From positions 1 through 45,174 of the IMG/VR virus record IMGVR_UViG_3300021339_000002: DNA of 45,174 bases. One strand, written 5' to 3'. This document shows positions 7,937 to 15,290 of the stretch, piece after piece (the first letter of the stretch is position 1; each line of letters opens with the position of its first letter). Below the pieces are notes generated by a model. It searched no databases. It was not told the DNA's origin and worked only from the letters and a program-made list of their open reading frames with translations. A program made the translations under genes and the position numbers. The stretch is from a virus.

Positions 7937-8046
7937 CCTATATAAAGGAAGCTGATGATTCACTCATCCTACAGCTATCGGTATTGCCCGGAGTGTGACA
8001 GTTATTTCGCTTGCGGGTATCGCCCGCCAAGCCCCAGGAGGGGACT

Positions 8047-8979
8047 ATGGAAGATCTTAAGACAGATGTTCGGCCCAAAGGCGCCGAAGTCGCCGACGTT
8101 GCTTCCCGGGATATGGTTGCTTCGCCGGAGAGGGAACTTGAAGTAGCCGATCAGACCGACATTTTCGACGAAGTCATCGCTGCCGCCAACAAGCTCGAAG
8201 CCTACGCCAAAGCCCAGGATCAAATCTTAAACATCATCGTTAAACGCACCTTTGCCGGGGACTGGGTAAGCCATTCCAAGGAAACCCTCTCGGAAAACGA
8301 GCGAACCGCCAACCTCGGCGCTGCGGGCGCTGAGCGCATTGCCAATTTCCTGGGGGTGCAAGAGTCCAACTGGAAGGAATACCCCAAGGAGTGGTCGGAG
8401 GATCATAAACACTACAGCTACGCCTATTCCGCTGATTTCTCGTTCCGAGGAATCACACGCCATGCGGAGGGCCGCGCCGGAACCCGCGACCAGTTTTTCA
8501 GCGTGGGAAAAGCCATGGAGGATATTAACGAAGACGATATCCGCGTGGCGGCTTTCCGAGAGTGCTTCAAAAAGGGACTCACCCGCCTCTTTGGTCTCCG
8601 AAACATCCCTTTAAGCAAGCTCAAAGCCTTGGGTTACGACATCGCTCTGGTCAAGAAGGTTGAATATGCCGACAAAGGCAAGCAAGTTGCCCCTGAAGAC
8701 CGCAAAGCCGGAAGCGACGGGTTGATTGAAAAAACAATTGTGGTCGCCAAGGCGACCCGCGAGACTGGCACTAACAAATCGACTGGCAAACCTTGGGTCC
8801 GATGGGACATTTTCGATAAAGAGGGAATTAAGTACACCGTCTGGAATGACGGCACCCGCGCTACAAAACTTTCGGAAAGGGCGGAAGACCAGCTACCTAT
8901 CCCAATAAAATTCAAAATCATCACCGCAAACAACCGGGAAAGCTACCAAGTGGAATGGGTTGAGGGGGCTGAGGGGTGA
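8047..8979 (+). CDS. Candidate ssDNA-binding/annealing protein with C-terminal OB-like domain
   Basis: A 310-aa protein; ATG 8047 follows CCAGGAGGGG. The central region (about residues 60-190) has a beta-rich part (YSYAYSADFSFRGITRHAEG) followed by a helical part ending AFRECFKKGLTRLFGL. This recalls Rad52-superfamily phage annealing proteins, where a basic helix ends in xLFGL. The last 80 residues (KPWVRWDIFDKEGIKYTVW) look like an OB-fold strand pattern seen in single-strand binding proteins. The gene heads an operon with a Cas4/RecB-like exonuclease three genes downstream, the usual annealase-exonuclease pairing. Family membership is not certain; context and fold shape are the evidence. 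Confidence 0.45.
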   Translation: MEDLKTDVRPKGAEVADVASRDMVASPERELEVADQTDIFDEVIAAANKLEAYAKAQDQILNIIVKRTFAGDWVSHSKETLSENERTANLGAAGAERIANFLGVQESNWKEYPKEWSEDHKHYSYAYSADFSFRGITRHAEGRAGTRDQFFSVGKAMEDINEDDIRVAAFRECFKKGLTRLFGLRNIPLSKLKALGYDIALVKKVEYADKGKQVAPEDRKAGSDGLIEKTIVVAKATRETGTNKSTGKPWVRWDIFDKEGIKYTVWNDGTRATKLSERAEDQLPIPIKFKIITANNRESYQVEWVEGAEG

Positions 8980-9221
8980 CCAACCCGAATGATCCGGCGT
9001 TCGTTGAAACCAAAGAACAAGCCGATGATGGGATTCATGCTTACATCGTCAGAGCTGGCCTGACCAAGCGCGAATACTTTGCGGCGATGGCGATGCAGGG
9101 GATCATCTCTGGGATGCAAACTCGCGCCGTAGACTCTGCTGCTCAAAGAAAAGAGTGGGAAGGGATCGCGAGGAGCGCCGTTCTGTGGGCCGACGCCCTG
9201 ATCGCGGAGTTAAACAAATGA
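8976..9221 (+). CDS. Small conserved phage protein
   Basis: An 81-aa protein starting at GTG 8976 overlapping the previous stop. The segment YFAAMAMQGIISGM and the C-terminal AVLWADALIAEL belong to a widespread family of small phage and prophage proteins of unknown function in recombination/replication operons. A related protein, with IAAMAMEGIL and YADALREAL, is encoded at 26819. Confidence 0.6.
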   Translation: MTNPNDPAFVETKEQADDGIHAYIVRAGLTKREYFAAMAMQGIISGMQTRAVDSAAQRKEWEGIARSAVLWADALIAELNK

Positions 9222-9493
9222 GTCGTTGGAACAAAAACGAAATCACCGTACCCAATCCAGTGGAAGACTCTGCCGATTACGAACGAGAAATGAATCTCCT
9301 TATTAGCTGGCGGCCGGGGTGCCCCGCCAAAGTCTATGGTCCGCCAGAGGATTGCTACCCGGCCGAGGAGCTAGAGTTTGAAATTCTATCCGCCACGTAC
9401 CAGGATGGGCGCGAGGTACCCCAAGACATTCTCGATGTGCTTGACGACGACTCGATCATTGACCGCCTAGAGGTTTACAGTGATTATCCCTGA
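9218..9493 (+). CDS. Small acidic protein of unknown function
   Basis: A 91-aa acidic protein with ATG 9218 overlapping the upstream stop (ATGAG). It contains CYPAEELEFEIL and many Asp/Glu residues in the C-terminal half. No family was recognised. It lies between the small conserved protein and the exonuclease, with overlaps on both sides, so it is translated from the same early transcript. Confidence 0.55.
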   Translation: MSRWNKNEITVPNPVEDSADYEREMNLLISWRPGCPAKVYGPPEDCYPAEELEFEILSATYQDGREVPQDILDVLDDDSIIDRLEVYSDYP

Positions 9494-10445
9494 AACTTTG
9501 CCGGACATCGCCGCCGAGATCCACGCAGAGGTCCAAAAGGACATCCAGCTCATCGAACCCCGGAGTAACTGGGCCTCATCCTTGGGCCATCCTTGCGCCC
9601 GCTACGGTGTCCACCGGCGCCTGGACTGGCAGAGAAAGCCCCTCCACAGCACTACCACGCAGATGCTTTTCAATTTTGGCAAGGTGGTCGAAAAGCACAT
9701 CGCCAAGGACTACCTGGAGCGGGCGGGATACACGATCCTAGAGCACGACCGGCCGATTTCAACGGAGCGGTCCGGCATGATCTCGCGTCTACAGATCGGC
9801 GGCAAGCTCGACTTTATTGCCCGCGACGACCGCAAGGGGCGCAATCCCGGGTTCACGTTTCCAGTCGAAGTCAAAACCATGATGCCGTATGACTGGGACC
9901 GCATCAATACCATCGAAGACCTCCTATTTTCGAAGAAGACCTGGCACAAAACGTACCCCGGCCAGCTCACCTTATATCTCTTGGGTAAAGACTTTGATAT
10001 CGGCTGCTTTATGACGATCAATAAGGCAACCGCCGAGCCAAAAATTATCTGGGTCCATCTCGACTACACCTACGCTGAGGAGCTGGTCCAGCGAGCCGAA
10101 GTCATCAATAAGCACGTCGCCGCCGGCACCTACCCAGACCGTATCCCCTATGAAGACCAGATTTGCGGCAAATGCGACTTTGCCAAGGTGTGTCTGGGCG
10201 ACATCGCCCGCACCGAAGCCGAGATTCTGACCAACGAAGACCTCATCTCCAAACTAGAGCAGCGCGAAAAGCTCAAGCCCGTCGCCAAGGAGTACCAGGA
10301 ACTTGACGAGGAAGTGAAAAAGGAGCTTCAGGGCATCAAAAAGGGCGTTGCTGGGGAGTTCGTGATCATCGGCAAGGAAGTCAACCGGAAGGGGTACACC
10401 GTCGAAGACAAAGCGTACTGGCAAGTTGGAATTAAGAAACTATAG
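9480..10445 (+). CDS. Cas4/RecB-like PD-(D/E)XK exonuclease with probable Fe-S cluster
   Basis: A 321-aa protein from GTG 9480. The nuclease core is visible: Asp111 in GGKLDFIARDD, Glu130-Val-Lys132 in FPVEVKTM, and a QLTLYLLG motif further on. Cysteines occur once near the N-terminus (SLGHPCARYG) and three times near the C-terminal side (CGKCDFAKVC, C229, C232, C238). This is the spacing of the Fe-S-binding Cas4/AddB-type nucleases. Such proteins resect double-strand ends to produce single strands. Together with the candidate annealing protein at 8047 it would form a two-component recombination system. Confidence 0.8.
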   Translation: MIIPETLPDIAAEIHAEVQKDIQLIEPRSNWASSLGHPCARYGVHRRLDWQRKPLHSTTTQMLFNFGKVVEKHIAKDYLERAGYTILEHDRPISTERSGMISRLQIGGKLDFIARDDRKGRNPGFTFPVEVKTMMPYDWDRINTIEDLLFSKKTWHKTYPGQLTLYLLGKDFDIGCFMTINKATAEPKIIWVHLDYTYAEELVQRAEVINKHVAAGTYPDRIPYEDQICGKCDFAKVCLGDIARTEAEILTNEDLISKLEQREKLKPVAKEYQELDEEVKKELQGIKKGVAGEFVIIGKEVNRKGYTVEDKAYWQVGIKKL

Positions 10446-10454
10446 GAGGCCAGC

Positions 10455-10877
10455 ATGACACGAAACACCAGCATCGACGCTTACAACAAAATCAAAGCTG
10501 ACGGGCTCCTGAGCGCCTTACAAATGTCCATCTACGCCAAGCTCTTTGAAAGCGGCCCAATGACCCAGGGCGAGATTTGGCTTAAGTATTTCCAGCACAT
10601 GCAAAGGCACAGCGTCGCGCCGCGTTTTGCGGAACTCAAAGCGATGGGGGTTTTAACCGAAGTGGGTGAAAAACCTTGCCCTGTCTCCGGCATCAACGCG
10701 ATCCTCTGGGATGTGACCGACCAGCTCCCGCATGAACCCGTGGCCAAGCCGACCACGGTAAAAGAATTCATCGTCGGTCTGCTGGAGAGAATTGAGTCCC
10801 TGGAAGCCAAGGTCAAAGACCTTCAAGAGGGTCGCGAGCCCAACGGACAGGGCTTGTTTGCCCTGCGGAACCATTGA
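10455..10877 (+). CDS. Winged-helix-like protein of the recombination operon
   Basis: A 140-aa protein; AGGAGG precedes ATG 10455. The N-terminal 85 residues read as a winged helix-turn-helix: helix (SALQMSIYAKLFESGP), MTQGEIWLKYF, VAPRFAELKAMGVL and a wing with CPVSGINAILWDVT. A C-terminal coiled coil (VGLLERIESLEAKVKDL) could dimerise it. Similar proteins occur beside phage recombination genes. The target is unknown. Confidence 0.55.
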   Translation: MTRNTSIDAYNKIKADGLLSALQMSIYAKLFESGPMTQGEIWLKYFQHMQRHSVAPRFAELKAMGVLTEVGEKPCPVSGINAILWDVTDQLPHEPVAKPTTVKEFIVGLLERIESLEAKVKDLQEGREPNGQGLFALRNH

Positions 10878-10891
10878 AAGAGGGCCCTATT

Positions 10892-11242
10892 GTGCGCGAG
10901 TGCCTCACCTGTTTTTCGCATCACGGTTTTCAGGTTCTTATGCCGGGATGGAAAACGCCGTACGAGGTCAGCGAAGGCATTAAGGGCATCGTTTGGCGCA
11001 ACAACGTGGGCGCCGTAAAGACTGGGCATCGCTATATCCAGTATGGAGTTTCTGGGATGCCGGATATCTTGGGCGTGATGAAAGGGGGCCTGGTGATCGG
11101 GTGCGAGGCCAAGACCGATACCGGCAGGGTGTCGGATATCCAGAAATGGTTTCACCTCTTAGTTCTAAAACTCGGCGGCTACATTTTTGTAGCACGATCC
11201 TACGCTGAATGTGATCTGCGATTGAAGGAGGCAGGGCTTTAA
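10892..11242 (+). CDS. VRR-NUC domain nuclease
   Basis: About 116 aa from GTG 10892, preceded by GAAAGAGGG; a TTG at 10874 is the alternative start. The protein shows the compact VRR-NUC pattern: VRECLTC at the start, WRNNVGAVKTG, YGVSGMPDILGV, then CEAKTDTGRVS with the E-x-K catalytic pair, and a GGYIFVA strand. These small PD-(D/E)XK enzymes act on branched or flap DNA and are common in phage replication operons, where they are thought to resolve junctions before packaging. Substrate is inferred from the family. Confidence 0.8.
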   Translation: MRECLTCFSHHGFQVLMPGWKTPYEVSEGIKGIVWRNNVGAVKTGHRYIQYGVSGMPDILGVMKGGLVIGCEAKTDTGRVSDIQKWFHLLVLKLGGYIFVARSYAECDLRLKEAGL

Positions 11243-11508
11243 TGGATGGAAAAATGAAATGGTGGTCGAGTCAAAAAGGGTATGGCTTTTGCGTCGCAAA
11301 CGATGGACCTTTAGGCAAGCCCATGACCGAAGTGTTTGTGCATTACAAGGAAATCCAAGGCGACGGCCGCAAAGATTTAGCCCAGGGACAGGTTATCGAA
11401 TTCAACGTGAGGCAGACACCAAAAGGCCCGCGGGCGACGGATGTGATTGCGGGTCCAAAGCCGGAGGACCCCGACGTGATTGATTTTGGAAAACCAGCGA
11501 GGGAATGA
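11242..11508 (+). CDS. Cold-shock-domain protein
   Basis: An 88-aa protein starting at ATG 11242, overlapping the TAA of the previous gene. It has the CSD layout: MKWWSSQKGYGFC (RNP1-like KGYGFC), VFVHYKEIQ (RNP2-like VFVHY), then GQVIEFNV and GPRATDV. Residues are Trp/Tyr-rich at the nucleic-acid face. A tail of about 15 acidic residues follows the domain. CSD proteins bind single-stranded DNA or RNA; here it sits in the replication operon and may serve as an RNA chaperone or ssDNA-binding accessory. Confidence 0.85.
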   Translation: MDGKMKWWSSQKGYGFCVANDGPLGKPMTEVFVHYKEIQGDGRKDLAQGQVIEFNVRQTPKGPRATDVIAGPKPEDPDVIDFGKPARE

Positions 11509-12073
11509 TCCTGGGCGGCGGGGGGATGATAAACGATGGACTCATATCCTGGCGCAGCTCGCCACGATCAAACAGGCCATCGCGGCGCTTGAAGCCACGG
11601 CCATTGACCTCAAGGATGAAATCAAGATGTTCGATTCAACGCTTTACGGCGGTGCCCGGGACAAAGACTCGATTCATTTCCGGCTTAAAGGGGTCGAACA
11701 TACGGTGGGGCAGTTGCGGACGGTCGTCATCGGTGACGAGTCCGGCCAGGGCGGGATGCGAAAGCTCATTGAAGGCATGAATTTCCAACTCGGAGTCTTA
11801 AAGGATCTGGTCAAGAGCATGAGCGAATCGCGCAAAGACCGTATCGCCAAATGGAGCGCCTTCGGGATCGCTGGGATGACGACCCTGGGCCTAATCTTTA
11901 CGAGCCTCGACAAGATAGCCCTTGGAACAGAGAAGTTCGTAGAGGTATTTCGCGGACAAAGACCTCTGGATCCAGACCTGATCATGGCGGAGATCCTGAA
12001 AATGCGAAAGACCCGCGGGCCAGAGATCGAAAAGAAGCTCAAGGAAATCGAACGGGCTGCCCGGAGAAGGTGA
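11480..12073 (+). CDS. Coiled-coil membrane-anchored protein of unknown function
   Basis: Up to 197 aa. Helical heptads (about residues 25-55, LATIKQAIAALEATAIDL) are followed by a long helical region and one hydrophobic segment (about 125-145, SAFGIAGMTTLGLIFTSL), then a Lys/Glu/Arg-rich tail. The start is uncertain: TTG 11480 overlaps the cold-shock gene, and no ATG with a ribosome site fits until much later. Not recognised. It may tether a complex to the membrane, which is speculation. Confidence 0.5.
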   Translation: MILENQRGNDPGRRGDDKRWTHILAQLATIKQAIAALEATAIDLKDEIKMFDSTLYGGARDKDSIHFRLKGVEHTVGQLRTVVIGDESGQGGMRKLIEGMNFQLGVLKDLVKSMSESRKDRIAKWSAFGIAGMTTLGLIFTSLDKIALGTEKFVEVFRGQRPLDPDLIMAEILKMRKTRGPEIEKKLKEIERAARRR

Positions 12074-12076
12074 CGT

Positions 12077-12877
12077 ATGGCTTGGATAGAATCCCACACC
12101 GTTTTAGGTAGACACAGGAAGTTAATCGAGATGGCCAAGGAGCTTCGCATTAAACCCGTCTATTTGATGGGGCACTTTCACTCACTCTGGCACATCGCAC
12201 TTGAACAGCAGGAAGATGGCGATCTCACGTCCTGGTCGGACGATTTCATTGCCGAGTCCTCTGCGTTCGACGGCGAAAGTAATCAGTGGGTCTCTCTGCT
12301 TCGTCAGTTTGGATGGCTTGACGGCAACCTCATACATGACTGGCTCGATTATGCCGGCGGATACCTAGCCGCAAAGTACCACAACTCAAACCATGAACGG
12401 CTCGTAAAAATATGGGCCAAACATGGGAGGCAATACGGGTCAAGGAGACAGGAAGGAGGTAAGAAGGAGGCCTTATCAATTGCAGATAACCTGACCTTAC
12501 CAGACCTGACCTTACCAAACAACATACCCCCGCCAGGGGCCTTTGATGCGGTTTGGGCAGCTTATCCAAAAAAAATCGGGATGAAGGTAGCGCTGACGCA
12601 CTTTAACGCCAGCGTCAAGACCATGACGGACTTCTTGGACATCCAGAAGGCCCTTGACCACTACCGGAAATCCGAGCGCGTCAGGAACGGATACATCCAG
12701 AACGGAAGCACCTGGTTTAACAACTGGCGCGACTGGATCAACTACACGGAGGAACCTAATCATGCTCGAAGCAATTCATCCGGCGGAGCTTATATCGGCG
12801 CTCAAGCCGCTCCTGGTAAATACTCCTCGGTCACCGAGAACCGAAAAGACACCGACCCACATCAAAACGGCCAATGA
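12077..12877 (+). CDS. Replication initiator/replisome organiser-like protein
   Basis: A 266-aa protein. The N-terminal region resembles the winged-helix initiator part of phage replication proteins (LIEMAKELRIKPVYLMGH, then DFIAESSAF). A low-complexity linker holds two DNA direct repeats (12489-12517). The C-terminal region, starting AFDAVWAAYPKKIG and ending TWFNNWRDW, is the short helical domain found at the ends of lambda O/DnaD-like initiators. It precedes a DnaC-like helicase loader, as O precedes P in lambda. The role is to open the origin and recruit the loader; this is inferred from context and layout. Confidence 0.7.
   Translation: MAWIESHTVLGRHRKLIEMAKELRIKPVYLMGHFHSLWHIALEQQEDGDLTSWSDDFIAESSAFDGESNQWVSLLRQFGWLDGNLIHDWLDYAGGYLAAKYHNSNHERLVKIWAKHGRQYGSRRQEGGKKEALSIADNLTLPDLTLPNNIPPPGAFDAVWAAYPKKIGMKVALTHFNASVKTMTDFLDIQKALDHYRKSERVRNGYIQNGSTWFNNWRDWINYTEEPNHARSNSSGGAYIGAQAAPGKYSSVTENRKDTDPHQNGQ
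12489..12517 (+). repeat. Two iteron-like direct repeats inside the initiator gene (possible origin)
   Basis: The 14-mer ACCTGACCTTACCA occurs at 12489-12502 and 12504-12517, a 15-base period. It lies in the linker of the initiator gene, where lambda-type origins keep their iterons. Only two copies are present, and they encode a repeated LTLP peptide, so a purely coding repeat cannot be excluded. Confidence 0.35.
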
Positions 12878-13589
12878 CGCTGAGGTATTTCTGCGGGATG
12901 TTGCGGCCCGGGCGACATGGTTTACATGCCCGGAGTGCGGAGGGGAATGGAACAGCCTGGCGCCGGAAGGGCCCTGTATCGCTTGCCTGGACAAGAAGGC
13001 AGCCGATGAGCGGCACCAGGCGGAGCTTGGGGTGTACCTGAGAAAAGTCATCGGGCAGTTTGGCATCGAGCGCTATTCGTTTTCGAGTTTCATCAAGGAC
13101 AGCGAAAATGAATATGCCTATTCAAAGTTTCTGTCCTTCGATGCGGCGACCGACAACCTATTTCTCTATGGCGATTGCGGGACGGGTAAGACGCACCTTG
13201 CCGGCGCTCTGCTCAAAGACGCGTGCGCCAAAAATCTCCGGGTCAAGTGGTGCAATCCGATGTATATAACCCGCCTGATCAAGAGCCGATATCCATCGGA
13301 AGAAGAGGGGATCGTAGACGACCTCGTTATGCAGGACGTCCTGGTGATCGACGACCTTGGCGTGGGAGCCGACCTTATGCCGACGTTGCGATTGATCTAC
13401 GAGCTGACCGACAAGCGAAAGGCCCGAGGGATAAACGGCCTGGTCATCACGAGCAACCTCTCCATGGAGCAGCTCAGGAGCGCTTACAAAGACGACCGCA
13501 TCTCAAGCCGTATCGCAGGGCTTTGTTCGGTCATCGAAATCCGCGGTAAGGATCGCCGCTTGGGCAAGACCTTTGAGATGGTGGGATGA
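12762..13589 (+). CDS. dnaC: DnaC-like AAA+ helicase loader
   Basis: A 275-aa protein from ATG 12762, with GGAGGA upstream; it overlaps the 3' end of the initiator gene by 116 bases. The N-terminus has a four-cysteine zinc motif (CPECGG, then CIAC). The AAA+ core shows Walker A GDCGTGKT (residues 137-144), Walker B VLVIDDLG, sensor region VITSNLS and an arginine-finger region DDRISSRI. This is the layout of DnaC/IstB-type loaders, which deliver the host DnaB helicase to the origin. No phage helicase gene was seen, so it probably recruits the host enzyme. Confidence 0.85.
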   Translation: MLEAIHPAELISALKPLLVNTPRSPRTEKTPTHIKTANDAEVFLRDVAARATWFTCPECGGEWNSLAPEGPCIACLDKKAADERHQAELGVYLRKVIGQFGIERYSFSSFIKDSENEYAYSKFLSFDAATDNLFLYGDCGTGKTHLAGALLKDACAKNLRVKWCNPMYITRLIKSRYPSEEEGIVDDLVMQDVLVIDDLGVGADLMPTLRLIYELTDKRKARGINGLVITSNLSMEQLRSAYKDDRISSRIAGLCSVIEIRGKDRRLGKTFEMVG

Positions 13590-13777
13590 CGGGGCCTTTT
13601 ACCACCATCTCCGTGGACGAATATTTCCGAATGCAGGACGTGATACGGGCGGCGAGTACATGCGAGTTAGGGCATGGGGCCAACTGCCTTGCGGCGGCCG
13701 GAAAGCCATGCACATGCGGCCTGGATGATTTGGACGTGGCTATTTCGAAACTTGAAGCGCTAAGGGACGGAGCATGA
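13586..13777 (+). CDS. Small cysteine-containing protein
   Basis: A 63-aa protein with ATG 13586 overlapping the previous stop. Cysteines occur as CELGHGANC and CTC, a possible metal site. The C-terminal helix (LDDLDVAISKLEALRDG) is amphipathic. Not recognised. It is linked to the helicase loader by overlap and to the next gene by an ATGA junction. Confidence 0.5.
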   Translation: MTGPFTTISVDEYFRMQDVIRAASTCELGHGANCLAAAGKPCTCGLDDLDVAISKLEALRDGA

Positions 13778-13929
13778 CCGATCTCGACTTCATGGCCGAC
13801 CTCGACTGGTTCGTCCAAGTCTGCGATTGGGAGTTTGATCACCTAGATCATACGGAACTTGCCGCGCACGATATGGACATGGGTATTTTCGAACAGGTCG
13901 GGGCGATTTTATCGGGGTTGGGGAAGTAA
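13774..13929 (+). CDS. Small acidic protein
   Basis: A 51-aa Asp-rich protein starting at ATG 13774 in an ATGA overlap with the upstream stop. It is strongly acidic (MTDLDFMADLDW at the start), contains one Cys and has no known motif. Acidic peptides in this position are sometimes DNA mimics or anti-restriction factors, but nothing here shows that. Confidence 0.45.
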   Translation: MTDLDFMADLDWFVQVCDWEFDHLDHTELAAHDMDMGIFEQVGAILSGLGK

Positions 13930-13950
13930 ATATCAAGAGGAGGCAATACG

Positions 13951-14301
13951 ATGTCTAAAAATCAGTGGCAATGGGTGTTTGTGGTTTCTGCTGGTGTAGC
14001 GCTCGGGATGATGTTGGGCGCTGGCCTTTGGGCCTCAGATGTCCAGTGGACCCGCTTTAGGGGCCAGGTTAAGGCGGTCAACTACAAGACTGCGACGCTC
14101 ACCCTAGAATCAAACGGCGATCTCGTCACGGTCAAAATCGACGACGACGTGACGATTCTAAGGGGGAAGGAAGCAATTGACAAGATAAGCGGCGTCTTAA
14201 TCGACGACAAGGTCACGCTCATCTACGCGCCCAAAGCGCCGGCGTCCAAGGACCCCGATGAGCCGCCGCCTGGCGGCGTCTATGCTCCAGAAAGGCGCTG
14301 A
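13951..14301 (+). CDS. Exported or membrane-anchored small beta protein
   Basis: A 116-aa protein, with AGAGGAGG before ATG 13951. The N-terminal hydrophobic stretch (WVFVVSAGVALGMMLGAGLW) fits a signal peptide or anchor ending WASD. The rest reads as a small OB/beta-barrel domain (FRGQVKAVNYKTATLTLES, LVTVKIDDDVTIL) with a Pro-rich tail, similar in outline to DUF5666-type periplasmic domains. A surface or periplasmic role in infected cells or lysogens is inferred. Confidence 0.55.
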   Translation: MSKNQWQWVFVVSAGVALGMMLGAGLWASDVQWTRFRGQVKAVNYKTATLTLESNGDLVTVKIDDDVTILRGKEAIDKISGVLIDDKVTLIYAPKAPASKDPDEPPPGGVYAPERR

Positions 14302-14379
14302 GTGAGGGTCCCGCTGTGGGTTATCGTCGCATGGAGCGCCGTCTGTTTTATCGCGGGATTTATCGCAGGGGCCAACTGA
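14302..14379 (+). CDS. 25-aa single-span membrane peptide
   Basis: GTG 14302 follows the previous stop without a gap. The predicted peptide is almost entirely hydrophobic (VPLWVIVAWSAVCFIAGFIAG), i.e. a single membrane span ending in Ala-Asn. No ribosome site of its own is evident, so it would depend on translational coupling. The gene is short and could be a chance reading frame. Confidence 0.35.
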   Translation: MRVPLWVIVAWSAVCFIAGFIAGAN

Positions 14380-14395
14380 GGGGAGGACTCGTCCA

Positions 14396-14587
14396 ATGGA
14401 AGGAACAAAATTCGACGATTATTTAAAAAAGAAGCTCAAGAACAAGAAGTTTAAAAAGCACTACGAGGCATTTTCTTGGATGCTTGACATAGCCATCGCG
14501 GGGGGAGTCTGTCCAGTTTGTGACAGCAAATACCCACGCCAATCAAAACTTATGCGCCAGAGCGCCGAAAGAAGGAGAAACATATGA
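14396..14587 (+). CDS. Small basic protein resembling the N-terminus of XRE-type antitoxins
   Basis: A 63-aa Lys-rich protein; GGGAGGA lies upstream. TKFDDYLKKKLKNKKFKKHY matches the first helix pair often seen at the start of HigA/XRE-family regulators, but no helix-turn-helix follows. Instead the protein ends with a CPVC knuckle. It is a stand-alone fragment-like protein, either a remnant or an adaptor. No toxin gene lies next to it. Confidence 0.45.
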   Translation: MEGTKFDDYLKKKLKNKKFKKHYEAFSWMLDIAIAGGVCPVCDSKYPRQSKLMRQSAERRRNI

Positions 14588-14814
14588 CCGGAGAAGAGTT
14601 TATTGACGCATTGAGGGACGCGATTACGCAGAGGGGGAGATTGAAAAAGGAGTATAGATTATTCGACCTAGTGCGAGACGCCAGGACGATTGGTCTTTCT
14701 GGCCTCGTCGTGACTGAATTGTCCGAAACATCGCAGGAAGATGACCTCGCGGCGGCGCGGGAGGACATGGCGAAGCTCGGCAAGTCGGGAGGGCCCCATG
14801 ACTCCAGTCGTTGA
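14584..14814 (+). CDS. Small protein of unknown function
   Basis: A 76-aa protein; AGAAGGAGAAACAT precedes and overlaps ATG 14584. It is a mixed-charge helical protein with no recognised motif. It overlaps its neighbours on both sides, in keeping with a polycistronic early transcript. Confidence 0.45.
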   Translation: MTGEEFIDALRDAITQRGRLKKEYRLFDLVRDARTIGLSGLVVTELSETSQEDDLAAAREDMAKLGKSGGPHDSSR

Positions 14815-15055
14815 GCCGGTTGAAGAACTCGCCCAGGAAATCGCCGACCTTACGGTGGGCGTTCAAAGGCTCCTGGCGGGCAAGCTGACCGAAAGGGCGT
14901 TGGTCACGCTGATTCATGATGCGATGCCAACCTCAGCCTACGGCGGCAAGATGGCAAATCGGTCGCAGATCAAAGAGGTCCTTCAAGCGGCAGCGAAGTT
15001 AAAAGAACTCTACCTCAAGAAGGCCAAAAGCAAGGGAGGCGACAATGGCAAATGA
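14798..15055 (+). CDS. Small helical protein upstream of the excisionase-like gene
   Basis: An 85-aa protein; the start chosen is ATG 14798, with GGGAGGG upstream. It is helical with an ILV-rich first half (EELAQEIADLTVGVQRLLAG) and a Lys-rich end. No family was recognised. Its end overlaps the xis-like gene by 11 bases. Confidence 0.5.
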   Translation: MTPVVEPVEELAQEIADLTVGVQRLLAGKLTERALVTLIHDAMPTSAYGGKMANRSQIKEVLQAAAKLKELYLKKAKSKGGDNGK

Positions 15056-15257
15056 CGAGATTCCGTTCCGCGAGGCGGGCAAGACGGCGGGGCTGGCGTA
15101 TAACACGATCAAACGGCGGCGCTATCAAAGAACGCTACCCTTCCCTGTCTACGAACGCACAATTACCCCCGGTAAACGGCCCATGCTTTATTGCTTGGCC
15201 TCAGAAATCGAGGCCTGGAAACAACGCACCACAAGTAGGATTCCTGCTGGGTCTTGA
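15045..15257 (+). CDS. Excisionase-like winged-helix protein (AlpA/Xis type)
   Basis: A 70-aa basic protein with AAGGGAGG before ATG 15045. The order is helix-turn-helix (PFREAGKTAGLAYNTIKRRR), a wing (LPFPVYERTI, GKRPMLYC) and a short closing helix (LASEIEAWKQR). This is the usual arrangement of AlpA/MerR-like excisionases, where a helix is followed by a wing ending in a Y/F residue and a W-x-x-x motif. It lies directly upstream of the integrase, with AGTGTCTC and GGTATCT boxes just after it. It is expected to bend DNA at attachment sites and favour excision. Confidence 0.65.
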   Translation: MANDEIPFREAGKTAGLAYNTIKRRRYQRTLPFPVYERTITPGKRPMLYCLASEIEAWKQRTTSRIPAGS

Positions 15258-15276
15258 AGTGTCTCTAGGTATCTGA
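15257..15276 (+). promoter_or_regulatory. Candidate integrase/Xis binding boxes between xis and int
   Basis: AAGTGTCTC (15257-15265) and GGTATCTGA (15268-15276) lie side by side in the 33-base gap before the integrase start. Both match boxes repeated downstream of the tRNA-like attP sequence (AGTGTCTCAA and GGTATCTAG), suggesting that the integrase or Xis also binds in front of its own gene. Confidence 0.4.
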
Positions 15277-15290
15277 TAGACTTACGCACG

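Noticed and set aside
7955-8146. 63-aa rightward ORF with CPECDSYFACG
   Set aside because: Has a weak start and a zinc-like motif but runs about 100 bases into the well-supported gene at 8047; kept out as too uncertain.
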